A DNA stretch of 64,000 nt from NCBI RefSeq assembly GCF_016428645.1, contig NZ_JAELXW010000026.1:1-64000 (forward strand), read 5' to 3'. The stretch's first letter is position 1. Each line of letters begins with the position of its first letter. Below are positions 18,727 to 30,424 of the stretch, in pieces. This DNA is from Glycomyces salinus (GTDB lineage: Bacteria; Actinomycetota; Actinomycetes; Mycobacteriales; Micromonosporaceae). The notes under the pieces were generated by a model. That model was not told the origin of the DNA, ran no database searches, and worked only from the letters and a program-made list of their open reading frames with translations. The position numbers and the translations under genes are program-made.

Positions 18727-19272
18727 ATGATTACCGCCGCCGAAGGAGGGGCCGGGATCCTCATCCCGGTCTGGCAAGAGATCGTCATCGGGGCGATCGC
18801 CTTCGGTCTGCTGTGCTTCGTGCTCATGAAGTTCGTCTTCCCCCGCATGGAGAAGACGTTCGAGGCACGAGTAGACGCGATCGAAGGGGGAATCGAGCGA
18901 GCTGAGAGGGCCCAGGAAGAGGCCAACCAGACGCTCGAGGAGTACCGCCGCAAGCTCGCCACGGCCCAGGAAGAGGCCGCGGCGATCCGTGACGAGGCCC
19001 GCGCCGACGCGGTCGCCGCCAAGGAGGAGATCCTGGTGAGCGCCCGCGAGGAGGCCAACCGCATCATCGCCGCCGGGCACGCCAATGTCGAAGCCTCCCG
19101 CCAGCAGCTCGTCCGCGAGCTGCGCGGAGAGGTCGGCAACCTGGCCGTCGACCTGGCTGGAAAGATCATCTCCCAGCGACTGGCCGACGACGCCGACATC
19201 GAGCGCACCGTCGACCAGTTCCTGACAGAGATGAGCGACGACACGGCCGGCGAAGCGAGCGGAGCGCGCTGA
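18727..19272 (+). CDS. atpF: ATP synthase F0 subunit b
   Basis: 181 residues. One N-terminal transmembrane helix (about 16-38), then a long charged helix rich in Ala/Glu/Arg that forms the peripheral stalk. The stop overlaps the atpH start in TGATG. Confidence 0.96.
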   Translation: MITAAEGGAGILIPVWQEIVIGAIAFGLLCFVLMKFVFPRMEKTFEARVDAIEGGIERAERAQEEANQTLEEYRRKLATAQEEAAAIRDEARADAVAAKEEILVSAREEANRIIAAGHANVEASRQQLVRELRGEVGNLAVDLAGKIISQRLADDADIERTVDQFLTEMSDDTAGEASGAR

Positions 19273-20093
19273 TGTCGACGACTGGACGCGAAAGCATCGA
19301 GGCCGGCCGGGCCACCCTGGAGGCCTTCGCCTCCGGGGCCACGGCCGAGCAGCTCACCGAGTGTGGCGACCAGCTGCTGGAGGTGACCAGGTTCCTCGTC
19401 GACCAGCCTCGGCTGCGTCGCGCCCTGTCCGACCCCGCCCGCGAGGCGGACGACCGGGAGGGCCTGATCCGGCGACTGCTCGCCGATCAGGTCGGCGCGG
19501 CCGCGAGCGATGTCGTGGCCGCGCTGGTGCGAGGCCGCTGGGGCAGTCCTTCCGCCCTCGTCGACGGCTGCGAGCAGCTCGCCGTCGAGGCGCTGCTCGG
19601 CGTCGGCTCCAAGGAGGGAACCCTCGCCGGCATCGAAGACCAGCTGTTCCGCTTCGGGCGCCTGGTTGACGGTGACGCCGAATTGTCGTCAGTATTGGAT
19701 GCGGCCGGGACCGACCCGAAGGGCCGGGCCCAGCTGGTCGTCCGCCTGCTCGACGGCAAGGCGGAGCCGGTGGCGGTCAAGCTGGCCGCCGCGGCGTGCC
19801 ACGGCATCGGCGGGCGCAGCTTCCACGGCTCGCTGGCCCACCTCGTCGAGGCCGCCGCCGCGGCCCGAGACGAGGCCGTGGCGTATGTGACAGTGGCCAC
19901 GCCGCTGGACGAGTCCGGTGAGCGCAAGCTCGCCGCCAAGCTCAGCCTCGTCTACGGCCGACCCGTCGGGGTCAAGGCCACCGTCGATCCCGCGATCGTC
20001 GGCGGCATCCGGGTCCAGGTCGGCTCGGACCTTTGGGACGGGACCGTGTCCCGTCGCCTCGATGAGGCCCGCCAAGCCTTGGCCGGACGCTGA
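19272..20093 (+). CDS. atpH: ATP synthase F1 subunit delta
   Basis: 273 residues, the long actinobacterial delta type (E. coli has 177). The C-terminal part contains the conserved [22 protein letters not shown] and [13 protein letters not shown] segments that bind the top of F1 and the b stalk. Unlike mycobacteria there is no b-delta fusion, since atpF is separate and complete. Confidence 0.95.
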   Translation: MSTTGRESIEAGRATLEAFASGATAEQLTECGDQLLEVTRFLVDQPRLRRALSDPAREADDREGLIRRLLADQVGAAASDVVAALVRGRWGSPSALVDGCEQLAVEALLGVGSKEGTLAGIEDQLFRFGRLVDGDAELSSVLDAAGTDPKGRAQLVVRLLDGKAEPVAVKLAAAACHGIGGRSFHGSLAHLVEAAAAARDEAVAYVTVATPLDESGERKLAAKLSLVYGRPVGVKATVDPAIVGGIRVQVGSDLWDGTVSRRLDEARQALAGR

Positions 20094-20130
20094 GTTCCAG
20101 CCGGTAACCAGAAGAAAGGGAAACGTTCAG

Positions 20131-21765
20131 ATGGCTGAATTGACCATCTCCTCCGACGAGATTCGTAGTGCTCTCGACGACTACGTCTCGTCGTACCGGC
20201 CGGACGTCACGCGCGAAGAGGTCGGTACCGTCACCAGCGCCGGCGACGGCATCGCCATCGTCGAGGGCCTCCCCTCGGCCATGGCCAACGAGCTGCTCGA
20301 ATTCGAGGGCGGCGTGATGGGCCTGGCCCTGAACCTCGACGTCCGCGAGATCGGCGTCGTCCTCATGGGCGACCCGGTCAAGGTCGCCGAGGGCCAGACG
20401 GTCAAGCGCACCGGTAAGGTCCTTTCCGTGCCGGTCGGCGAGGGCTACCTCGGCCGCGTCGTCGACGCGCTGGGCAACCCCATCGACGACCTGGGTGAGA
20501 TCGAGACCGAGGGCACCCGCGAGCTCGAGCTCCAAGCCCCCAACGTCATGAGCCGCCAGCCGGTCACGGAGCCGGTCGAGACCGGCATCAAGGCCATCGA
20601 CTCGATGACCGCGATCGGCCGGGGGCAGCGCCAGCTCATCATCGGCGACCGCAAGACCGGCAAGACCCAGGTCGCGATCGACACGATCATCAACCAGCGC
20701 GCCAACTGGGAGTCCGGCGACCCGAAGAAGCAGCTCCGCTGCATCTACGTCGCCATCGGCCAGAAGGGCACGACCGTCGCCGGCGTCAAGGCGATGCTCG
20801 AGGCCCACGGCGCGATGGAGTACACCACCATCGTCACGGCCAACGCCGACGAGCCGGCGGGCCTGAAGTACCTGGCCCCCTACACCGGTTCGGCCATCGG
20901 CCAGCACTGGATGTACCAGGGCAAGCACGTCCTGATCGTCTTCGACGACCTGTCGAAGCAGGCCGAGGCATACCGGACCGTGTCGCTGCTGCTGCGCCGC
21001 CCCCCGGGCCGCGAGGCCTTCCCCGGCGACGTGTTCTACCTGCACTCCCGCCTGCTGGAGCGCTGCGCGAAGCTATCCGACGAGATGGGCGGCGGTTCGA
21101 TGACCGGACTGCCGATCATCGAGACCAAGGCCGGCGACATCTCGCAGTTCATCCCGACCAACGTCATCTCGATCACCGACGGCCAGGTCTTCCTCGAAGA
21201 GGGCCTGTTCAACTCGGGTGTGCGCCCGGCGATCAACGTCGGAACCTCCGTCTCCCGAGTCGGCGGCGCCGCCCAGCCGAAGGGCATGCGCTCGGTCGCC
21301 GGATCGCTGCGTCTGGACCTCGCCCAGTTCCGCGAGCTGGAGGCCTTCGCGGCCTTCGCCTCGGACCTGGACGCGGCCTCCAAGGCCCAGCTCGAGCGGG
21401 GTCTGCGCCTGGTCGAACTGCTCAAGCAGGGTGTGGCCGAGCCGCTCCCGATGGGCGAGGAGACCATCTCGATCTGGTCCGGCGTCTCCGGCCAGGTCGA
21501 CGACATCCCGGTCGGTGAGCTGCGCCGCTTCGAGAGCGAGTTCCTCACCTACATGCGGTCCAACCACGCCGACGTCATCGCGACCTTCAACGAGGGATCG
21601 AAGAAGGTCGAGGGCGACCTCGAGGACACCCTCAAGAGCGCCATCGCCAAGTTCAAGCAGATGTTCAAGGCCTCGGCCGACGACCTGCATGTCAGCGATG
21701 AGCCCGAGGACGCCCTCGAGGGCGACGTCGACGTCGAGACCGTCAAGCGCGTCAAGAGGGGTTAG
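20131..21765 (+). CDS. atpA: ATP synthase F1 subunit alpha
   Basis: 544 residues. Non-catalytic nucleotide-binding subunit. P-loop GDRKTGKTQ at about 171-179. [17 protein letters not shown] and the alpha C-terminal domain are complete. The frame is open upstream through atpH, but GAAAGGG before the ATG at 20131 and the standard N-terminus fix the start. Confidence 0.98.
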   Translation: MAELTISSDEIRSALDDYVSSYRPDVTREEVGTVTSAGDGIAIVEGLPSAMANELLEFEGGVMGLALNLDVREIGVVLMGDPVKVAEGQTVKRTGKVLSVPVGEGYLGRVVDALGNPIDDLGEIETEGTRELELQAPNVMSRQPVTEPVETGIKAIDSMTAIGRGQRQLIIGDRKTGKTQVAIDTIINQRANWESGDPKKQLRCIYVAIGQKGTTVAGVKAMLEAHGAMEYTTIVTANADEPAGLKYLAPYTGSAIGQHWMYQGKHVLIVFDDLSKQAEAYRTVSLLLRRPPGREAFPGDVFYLHSRLLERCAKLSDEMGGGSMTGLPIIETKAGDISQFIPTNVISITDGQVFLEEGLFNSGVRPAINVGTSVSRVGGAAQPKGMRSVAGSLRLDLAQFRELEAFAAFASDLDAASKAQLERGLRLVELLKQGVAEPLPMGEETISIWSGVSGQVDDIPVGELRRFESEFLTYMRSNHADVIATFNEGSKKVEGDLEDTLKSAIAKFKQMFKASADDLHVSDEPEDALEGDVDVETVKRVKRG

Positions 21766-21767
21766 CC

Positions 21768-24136
<2,369 letters not shown>

Positions 24137-24158
24137 TACGCCACTGCGGTCGAACGAT

Positions 24159-24195
24159 CCGGCCCTCGGACCCGCACGGGTTCGAGGGCCGGTCT
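24159..24195 (+). terminator. Terminator closing the atp operon
   Basis: CCGGCCCTCG (24159-24168) pairs perfectly with CGAGGGCCGG (24183-24192), with an inner ACCCG/CGGGT extension, followed by TCT. It lies directly after atpD. Confidence 0.85.
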
Positions 24196-24236
24196 CATGT
24201 CGGCCCTGCTTCCCAGTTCACCTCGTGTTTCTCTGC

Positions 24237-24242
24237 TAACCT
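24237..24242 (+). promoter_or_regulatory. -10-like element for a leaderless sulfotransferase mRNA
   Basis: TAACCT ends exactly six nt before the ATG at 24249. There is no ribosome binding site. It starts a new transcription unit just after the atp terminator. Confidence 0.55.
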
Positions 24243-24248
24243 CGGGCG

Positions 24249-25415
24249 ATGCGTGACACGCATCAATCTCCCACCGAGCAACCGTCCGGCCCTCCCGAAA
24301 CGTCATTCCCCATCGGATCCCGGATCATCCACGTCGGACCGCACAAGACCGGCACGACGGCCGTTCAGGGGGCGCTGCACGCGGCCCGGGAGCGGCTGGC
24401 CGAGCACGGTGTCTGGCTACCGAGCTCCGAGCGCAATCCCGTCATGGCCGTGCGGCAGGGCAGCGGGACCAGGTCGATGGAACCGAACAACTCCGCCTGG
24501 AGCGAACTGGCCGCCGCCTTCGACGAGACCGGAGAGCGCATCGGAGTGCTCTCCAGCGAGTTCTTCGCCGACGCCGACGACACGGCCGCCCGGCGCGTCG
24601 TCGCCGAACTGGGCGGACCGAGCGTGCGAATCCTGATCACCTTGCGCCCGCTGGCCAAGATCATGCCCTCCCAGTGGCAGCAGCACGTCCAGTCCGGGAA
24701 GTCCACGCCCTATGAGGAGTGGCTGACCGATCTGTTCGACGAGCACAGCGGCACCAAGTCGGCCAAGTCGTTCTGGAAGCGGCACCGCCACGACCGGTTC
24801 ACCGAGCGGTGGGCCGCCGCGGCCGACCCCGAGCGGGTCACCGTGCTCGTGGTCGACGACTCCCGGCCCGAGCAGCTCCTGCGCGACTTCGAGACGCTCC
24901 TCGGTCTGCCCGAGGACACCCTCCGAAAGAAGAAGAACGCCACCAACCGCTCCCTGACCTCCGGGGAGACCGAGGCCGTCCGCCTCTTGGCCGCCGAATT
25001 CGAGCGGCGCGGCTGGTCCAAGCAGCTGTTCCGCGAGTACGTCCGCTACGGCGTCGTGCCGCGCGTCAAGACGGCCCGGACGCCGGGGCCCGACGAGCCC
25101 AAGATCGCGACCCCGAGCTGGGCGCTCGAGCGCGCCGCCGAGATCGGCGGCGAGATCGCCGAGTCCATCGCCGCCTCCGGCGTCCGAGTCGTCGGCGACC
25201 TCGACCTGCTGCGCGGCGAGGACGTCAAGCCGGCCGAGCCCGGGCGGCCGCTGGTCGACCCCGAGGTCGCCGTCCAGGCCGTCCTCGGGTGCATGACCGT
25301 GGCCATGAAGGAGCAGGGCACACAGCGGCCCGAGGCCGATCGGAGCGAGTCGCTGCTGAGCATCGTGGGCCAGCGCACCAAGAACCGCCTGTTCGGCAGC
25401 CGAGGCAGGGCATGA
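24249..25415 (+). CDS. Sulfotransferase-like protein
   Basis: 388 residues. The motif IIHVGPHKTGTTAVQ (about 26-40) is the 5'-phosphosulfate binding loop of PAPS-dependent sulfotransferases, and LITLRPLAKIMPSQWQQ fits the 3'-phosphate site. It would move sulfate from PAPS to a hydroxyl or amine on a glycan or other metabolite; the acceptor cannot be read. No signal peptide, so it is cytoplasmic. It shares ATGA with the next gene (acyltransferase), so sulfation and acylation are probably linked. The C-terminal 100 residues have no recognisable domain. Confidence 0.8.
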   Translation: MRDTHQSPTEQPSGPPETSFPIGSRIIHVGPHKTGTTAVQGALHAARERLAEHGVWLPSSERNPVMAVRQGSGTRSMEPNNSAWSELAAAFDETGERIGVLSSEFFADADDTAARRVVAELGGPSVRILITLRPLAKIMPSQWQQHVQSGKSTPYEEWLTDLFDEHSGTKSAKSFWKRHRHDRFTERWAAAADPERVTVLVVDDSRPEQLLRDFETLLGLPEDTLRKKKNATNRSLTSGETEAVRLLAAEFERRGWSKQLFREYVRYGVVPRVKTARTPGPDEPKIATPSWALERAAEIGGEIAESIAASGVRVVGDLDLLRGEDVKPAEPGRPLVDPEVAVQAVLGCMTVAMKEQGTQRPEADRSESLLSIVGQRTKNRLFGSRGRA

Positions 25416-27511
25416 CCCAGCTAGCGGAGCGGCCCGCGCCGCGCCGCACCGAAGCGCCGGCGGCGCCGAAGGACAAGCCGGTGTTCCGGCCCGACATCGA
25501 GGGCCTGCGGGCGATCGCGGTCGGCCTGGTGGTCCTCGGGCACGCCGGCCTCCCGTTCTTGGACGGCGGCTTCGTCGGCGTCGACGTCTTCTTCGTCATC
25601 TCCGGGTTCCTGATCACCTCGCTGCTGCTGCGCGAGCTGTCCAGCACCGGTCGGATCTCCGTGGTGGGCTTCTACGCCCGCCGCGCCACCCGGCTGCTGC
25701 CCATGGCCGCCACGGTCACGGTGGCCACGCTGGCGGCGGCGTGGCTGTGGCTGCCACCCGCCCGGCTCGAATCGATCGCGGGCGACGCGCTGGCCAGCTC
25801 GCTGTACGCGGTGAACTACCGGTTGGCCGTCGAAGGAACGGACTACCTCAACGCCGAGCAGGACCCCTCGCCGTTTCAGCACTTCTGGTCCCTGGCCGTC
25901 GAGGAGCAGTTCTACCTGGTCTGGCCGCTGCTGCTCCTGGCGGTGGCGCTGCTGCTGCGCCGTCGGCCCGAACTCGTGCGCGACGGGCTCACCGTCGTGC
26001 TCATCGCGATCGCCGGATCGACGTTCGCCGCCAGCGCGGTCCTGACGCCCGAGGACCCGGTCTGGTCCTACTTCGGGCTGCATACCCGCGGTTGGGAACT
26101 CGCGATCGGGGCACTGGTCGCGGTCGCGGCGTCCGCGTTCGCCAGGGCGCCCCGCCTGCTGGCCGCGGCGCTCATGTGGGGCGGGTTGGCCGCGGTCGTA
26201 TGGTCGGCCCTCGCCTTCGACGAGTCCACCGTGTTCCCCGGGACCGCCGCCGCGGTGCCGGTCCTGGGAACGGCCGCCGCCATAGCCGGCGGCTGCGCGT
26301 CGCCGCGCCTCGGCGCGGGCGGCCTGCTCGCGCTCCCGGCCTTCCAGGTGCTCGGCAGGCTCTCCTACGGCCTGTACCTGTGGCACTGGCCGATCCTGAT
26401 GATCGGCCCGGCCGCGCTGGGCCTGGAGGCGACCGTCCGGCTCAACCTGGTCCTGGCCGCCGCCGCGCTCGGATTGACCGCGATCACCCACGAGGTGATC
26501 GAGAACCCGGTCAGATTCGCGAAGTTCTTCAAGCGCTTCCCGTGGCGCGGCGTCGGGCTGGGCATGGCGCTCACCGGGTCGACCGCCGCGCTGGCATTCG
26601 CCGCCGGATCGGTGCTGGCCCCTGACGCGACCGGTGACGGCGAGCCGGTGACCGTGTCCCAGGTGGACACGGTCGAGGAGCTCAGCGCGCTGATCGCCGA
26701 GTCGGTCGGCTACGAGGGCACCCCTGAGAACGTCACTCCGCCGCCGCTGGAAGCGGCCGACGACCTCGCCGAGATCTACGGCAACGGCTGCAACGCGTAC
26801 TTCCGTGACACCGAGGTGACCGCTTGCACCTATGGCGAGGAGGGCAGCGAGATCGAGGTGGCGCTGTTCGGCGACTCCCACGCGGCCTCGTGGTTCCCCG
26901 CGCTGGAGCGGCTGTCCGAAGAGAACGGCTGGGAGCTGACGATCTACACCAAGAGCGCCTGCCCGGCGCCGATGATCGCCAAGAACGCCCAGGTGGTCGG
27001 CGGTCGCTACACCGAATGCGAGGAGTGGCGGGAGGCGGCCCTCGACCGGATCGTCGAGCAGCGGCCGGATCTGATCGTCGTCGGCTCCAGCGAGGGCAAC
27101 AACCCGATCACGGACGAGGGCGAGGACCCCGACGAGGTCTGGATCGACGGCTGGGGCCGGACCATCGAGCGACTCCAGGAGTCCGGGGCCGAGATCGTGC
27201 TGCCGTCCAACCCGCCGACGTTCGAGGAGAACATCCCCGACTGCGTCTCACAGAACCTCGACGACCCGTCGGTGTGCGGCGCCGCGCCGGAGGACGCACT
27301 GACCAACCACGAGCGGGAGCTGCGGGTGCTGGAGACGGCCGAGGGTATGGGCGTGCACACCGTCGACGTCCGGCCGTGGTTCTGCACCGAGAGCTTCTGC
27401 CCGCCGATCGTGGGCAACATGCTCACCTTCCGCGACAATCACCACTTCAACCAGACCTACTCGGAGTACCTGGCCCCGATCCTGGCCACCGAACTGCCCG
27501 ACCTGGGCTGA
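25412..27511 (+). CDS. Acyltransferase-3 (OafA/OatA type) with C-terminal SGNH domain
   Basis: 699 residues. N-terminal membrane domain of about 10-11 helices beginning RPDIEGLRAIAV and FFVISGFLITSLL, which are Acyl_transf_3 hallmarks, and an extracytoplasmic SGNH-type domain from about residue 410 with block I ALFGDSHAASWFPAL and a terminal DNHHFN motif that supplies the catalytic His. Such proteins O-acetylate surface polysaccharides or peptidoglycan. The frame is open upstream within the sulfotransferase gene. The ATG at 25412 overlaps its stop and gives the normal N-terminus. Confidence 0.92.
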   Translation: MTQLAERPAPRRTEAPAAPKDKPVFRPDIEGLRAIAVGLVVLGHAGLPFLDGGFVGVDVFFVISGFLITSLLLRELSSTGRISVVGFYARRATRLLPMAATVTVATLAAAWLWLPPARLESIAGDALASSLYAVNYRLAVEGTDYLNAEQDPSPFQHFWSLAVEEQFYLVWPLLLLAVALLLRRRPELVRDGLTVVLIAIAGSTFAASAVLTPEDPVWSYFGLHTRGWELAIGALVAVAASAFARAPRLLAAALMWGGLAAVVWSALAFDESTVFPGTAAAVPVLGTAAAIAGGCASPRLGAGGLLALPAFQVLGRLSYGLYLWHWPILMIGPAALGLEATVRLNLVLAAAALGLTAITHEVIENPVRFAKFFKRFPWRGVGLGMALTGSTAALAFAAGSVLAPDATGDGEPVTVSQVDTVEELSALIAESVGYEGTPENVTPPPLEAADDLAEIYGNGCNAYFRDTEVTACTYGEEGSEIEVALFGDSHAASWFPALERLSEENGWELTIYTKSACPAPMIAKNAQVVGGRYTECEEWREAALDRIVEQRPDLIVVGSSEGNNPITDEGEDPDEVWIDGWGRTIERLQESGAEIVLPSNPPTFEENIPDCVSQNLDDPSVCGAAPEDALTNHERELRVLETAEGMGVHTVDVRPWFCTESFCPPIVGNMLTFRDNHHFNQTYSEYLAPILATELPDLG

Positions 27512-27546
27512 GCCGGTTGGAGGCGGCCGAGCCCCGCAATCCGTGG

Positions 27547-27565
27547 TACGATCATGTACGTACAT
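27547..27565 (+). promoter_or_regulatory. Promoter and palindromic operator of the toxin-antitoxin pair
   Basis: TACGAT (27547-27552) is a good -10 element. The perfect 12-nt palindrome ATGTACGTACAT (27554-27565) lies just downstream, over the expected transcription start and 24 nt before the antitoxin ATG. Phd-type antitoxins repress their own operons through such sites. Confidence 0.55.
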
Positions 27566-27589
27566 CACTGTGGCCTGGGGGTGGACACG

Positions 27590-27976
27590 ATGAGTGAGGT
27601 GACAGTTCGAGAATTCTCACGGAATCCGAGCGCATTCTTCGCATTGGCGGAACGAGGTGAGTCGGTGACGGTGACCAAGCACGGCCAGCCGGTGGCAGTG
27701 GTTGTGCCTGCCAGCGGCAACCTCGGAAAGTACGCGAAGTTGGTGGCGGAAGGCAAGCTTCGGCTGGCTCCGTACACCGGAAAGGACATCGAGGATTTCC
27801 CGAGGTACAAGACAGATCGGCCGGGAAGCCCAATGCAGACCATCCTCGATATGAGAGAAGAGGACGCCGAACGGGAAGAGGAGATGCACCGACTGCTAGG
27901 TGGAAAGCAGGAAAGTGATTTATCTCGACGCTTGCGCTCTCATCGCCTTGAGTGTGCAGAGGGACCCGGTCGATGA
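27590..27976 (+). CDS. Phd/YefM-type antitoxin
   Basis: 128 residues. The N-terminal 45 residues (EVTVREFSRNPSAFFALAERGESVTVTKHGQPVAVVVP) are a typical Phd/YefM DNA-binding and dimerisation fold. The C-terminal part is charged, should bind and neutralise the toxin, and is longer than usual. Its last 77 nt overlap the toxin gene. The ATG at 27590 is chosen because the earlier in-frame ATG lies inside the operator palindrome. Confidence 0.8.
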   Translation: MSEVTVREFSRNPSAFFALAERGESVTVTKHGQPVAVVVPASGNLGKYAKLVAEGKLRLAPYTGKDIEDFPRYKTDRPGSPMQTILDMREEDAEREEEMHRLLGGKQESDLSRRLRSHRLECAEGPGR

Positions 27977-28310
27977 GTTGGTAGATTTCATCAAGCAGCA
28001 CCCGAACGACCCGCTCGGATGCAGTGCCGTCGGTTTCATGGAGACAGTCCGGGGCGCTGCCGAGTACGGTCAGTATCCGAATCTGCTCGCGGAGTTGCGC
28101 TCCAGATACGCTGAATTCGCGGTAACCGAGGAGATCATCGAGATCGGATCGACTATTCCGCGGGCTATCCGTTCGCATGATGCTCTGCATCTCGCGACCG
28201 CGCTCAGCATCGCGGAATATTTGACTGCGTTCGTCACTTACGACCGGCGCCTGTTCAAAGGCGCTCAGGAACACGGTATTCCGGTGGCGTCCCCCGGTAT
28301 GAACCTTTAG
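27900..28310 (+). CDS. PIN-domain (VapC-like) toxin
   Basis: 136 residues. It begins VIYLDACALIAL with the first metal-binding Asp, has an acidic ME in GFMETVRG, HDALHLATAL with the third acidic residue, and TYDRRL with the fourth. It is therefore a probable Mg-dependent RNase whose targets (often tRNA or rRNA) are unknown. GTG at 27900 gives the longest form. GTG at 27915 with AGCAGGAAA before it is an equally good start and gives the classic VIYLD N-terminus. A Phd-PIN pairing rather than VapB-VapC is common. Confidence 0.82.
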   Translation: MESRKVIYLDACALIALSVQRDPVDELVDFIKQHPNDPLGCSAVGFMETVRGAAEYGQYPNLLAELRSRYAEFAVTEEIIEIGSTIPRAIRSHDALHLATALSIAEYLTAFVTYDRRLFKGAQEHGIPVASPGMNL

Positions 28311-28322
28311 CGCGATGCGCTG

Positions 28323-28357
28323 CGGCCTCGGTGCTCGATCGAGCACCGAGGCCGTTT
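28323..28357. terminator. Bidirectional terminator between toxin and GT2 genes
   Basis: A perfect 32-nt palindrome (28323-28354, half-site CGGCCTCGGTGCTCGA) followed by TTT lies between converging genes, 13 nt after the toxin stop. Confidence 0.85.
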
Positions 28358-28384
28358 GCTCTATGGCAAGTGTCGATCGGACTC

Positions 28385-29290
28385 CTACAGCCCTCGTCCG
28401 CGCCTGTGGAGGGCCGACATCACCGTCGGGACTCCCACGATTCCGGCCGCCGCCGCTGCCGCCACGGCCGCCCTCGGTTCCCCCGGGTTCGCCCTCGTGG
28501 CCCGCATCGCCCAGCGCAATGCCTCCCGCCGGTCGCCTATCGCCGCGTGCCAGCAGGCGATCTGGCCGTAGACCCTGGCCGCTCCCTCCGGGCTGCCGTG
28601 GATCTCCGGATGACGGTCCAGGATCCAGCGCAGCGAGGAGATCTTGGTGTCCCAGCGGGTCTCGAAGTGCGAGCCGGCCCAGTTGATGAGCGCGTACGGG
28701 GTGTCCACATGCGCGATCGGGCGGCGTCTCGCGGCCCGCAGCAGCATGTCCCAGTCCTCGTTCTGGCTGCCCGGCGCGTCCTCGGCGACCAGTCCGAGCC
28801 CGCCCATGAGCGCCGAGCGGCGGAACAGGAACGTCGAGGAGTGCAGCATCATCATCCGCGACCGCAGCAGGTCGGCGTGCCGGACCGTGGCCTGCCCGGC
28901 CAGGCGCGGATTGCGGCGCCCTCGGTAGTCGACCTCGATCGCGGCCGTGCACATCTCGGCCTCGGTGCCCAGGGCCGCCACCTGCGCGGCCAGCTTGCCC
29001 GGGAGCCATTCGTCGTCATCGTCGAGGAAGGCGATCAGCTCGGTCTCCAGGGCGGTGATGCCGGTGTTGCGGGCCCCGGAAAGGCCCGGGGTGCGGTCGT
29101 TCTTGACCACCCGCACCGGCCGGTCTCCCTCTGAGACGAGCTCCTCGTCGGGCTTGGCGCGGTCGAAAACGACCACCGCTTCGATCCGGCCCGGGTAGAA
29201 CTGGGTCAGGACCGAGCGGAGCGCCTCGCGCACCTGCTGGGGGCGGTTGTGCGTCGGGATCACCACCCCGACCGAGGGCCAGTCACTCAC
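28385..29290 (-). CDS. Glycosyltransferase family 2
   Basis: 301 residues. A GT-A fold with the opening VGVVIPTHNRPQQVREALRSV and the sugar-nucleotide metal site FLDDDDEWLPGKL near residue 90. It adds a sugar, from an unknown donor, to the growing surface glycan at the cytoplasmic face. Its start overlaps the end of the upstream sulfotransferase by eight nt, so the two are coupled. The donor and acceptor cannot be inferred. Confidence 0.88.
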   Translation of the reverse strand: MSDWPSVGVVIPTHNRPQQVREALRSVLTQFYPGRIEAVVVFDRAKPDEELVSEGDRPVRVVKNDRTPGLSGARNTGITALETELIAFLDDDDEWLPGKLAAQVAALGTEAEMCTAAIEVDYRGRRNPRLAGQATVRHADLLRSRMMMLHSSTFLFRRSALMGGLGLVAEDAPGSQNEDWDMLLRAARRRPIAHVDTPYALINWAGSHFETRWDTKISSLRWILDRHPEIHGSPEGAARVYGQIACWHAAIGDRREALRWAMRATRANPGEPRAAVAAAAAAGIVGVPTVMSALHRRGRGL

Positions 29291-30302
29291 CGGCGGCCAC
29301 CTCCCGCGGGAGTTCGGCTTCCTCGTCCTCCCGCAGGTAGCCGTAGCGCCCCAGCAGCGGCCGGGTCAGCGTCGAGACCATCCGGCGGGTGCTCTCGGGC
29401 AGCTCGTCGGCCCAGGCCTCGTCGTGGCGGATGGGGATGCGGCCCACGGTGAACCGCATCGGGTTGCCGGCCGCCGAGTGGCTCGGGCCCAGGTCGGCGC
29501 AGCCCTCGCCGATGAAGTTCAGGTCCGACTCGACCAGGTCGAGCTCGCAGAACCGGGCCAGGGACGCGATGACGTGGCGGGGACGCTGGATGATCCGCTC
29601 GTAGCGCACCCGCCGCACCGGCACGCCCCGGCGCGCCAGCAGGCTGAACGCCGCGTTCTGCGCGTTCCACAGCATCGCGGCCTTGGCGGGGGAGTAGCGG
29701 GTCATCTGGTCGCCGGTGGGCGACTCGGGCCGCCGCACCTGCTTGGTCCACGAGTAGGCCACGCCGCGCGAGTCGCGCACCACGTGCATGATCCGCAGAT
29801 CGATGCCGGGCGCCCAGCGCAGGCAGTAGGCCAGGGAGGCGTGCTTGGAGGAGTCGACCACCACGCGCGCGCCGGTGTCGGCCGCGGCCGCGCGGTAGAT
29901 CTTCTCGAAGTAGGAGGCGTACTCGGTGACCAGCTGGTGCTGGTCGCTCGCCAGCTTCTTGGAGGCCAGCGCCGGGATGTGCCGGGTGCGGTCGACGGTG
30001 GCCTTGAGCGCGGCGAGCCGCTCGACGTCGACATCCTCCCAGGACCCGAAGGCGGCCTTGCCGATCCGCTGCCAGAACTCGCAGTAGGAGAAGGTCGCCC
30101 CGCAGGCGCACATCTCGTCGCCGACCAGGTCCCGTTCCCACAGGTGGGTGATCTCGCCCAGCGGCACGACCCCGGGCAGTTGGCCGAGCAGGCGCTCCAG
30201 GAGCGTCGTGCCGCTTCGGCCGAGGCCTCCGATGAACACCACCCGTACGGGGTTCTCGGACTTCTCGGCCGTGTCGGCGATCTTGACGCTCACTGATGAC
30301 AC
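29283..30302 (-). CDS. Sulfotransferase family protein
   Basis: 339 residues. RVVFIGGLGRSGTTLLERLL (about 20-39) is a PAPS-binding loop and HVVRDSRGVAYSW the 3'-phosphate motif. A Cys-rich MCACGATFSYCEFW segment near residue 85 is seen in several bacterial members. Expected to sulfate a sugar or lipid carrier intermediate in the cytoplasm. GTG at 30302 and GTG at 30293 are both possible starts; CGGGAG lies before the first. First gene of a two-gene unit with the GT2, divergent from the WecG-type gene. Confidence 0.85.
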   Translation of the reverse strand: MSSVSVKIADTAEKSENPVRVVFIGGLGRSGTTLLERLLGQLPGVVPLGEITHLWERDLVGDEMCACGATFSYCEFWQRIGKAAFGSWEDVDVERLAALKATVDRTRHIPALASKKLASDQHQLVTEYASYFEKIYRAAAADTGARVVVDSSKHASLAYCLRWAPGIDLRIMHVVRDSRGVAYSWTKQVRRPESPTGDQMTRYSPAKAAMLWNAQNAAFSLLARRGVPVRRVRYERIIQRPRHVIASLARFCELDLVESDLNFIGEGCADLGPSHSAAGNPMRFTVGRIPIRHDEAWADELPESTRRMVSTLTRPLLGRYGYLREDEEAELPREVAAGE

Positions 30303-30424
30303 TCCCGGTTCTACTCGATCGTTCGTCGCTTCCGGTGGGATTAACGACTGTGGGTGGGGTCGAGGACACGCCCTGAGGTGAAAAATCCCGGAAAAGCGCG
30401 TCCCGGCCCTTACCGTCTGATGGC

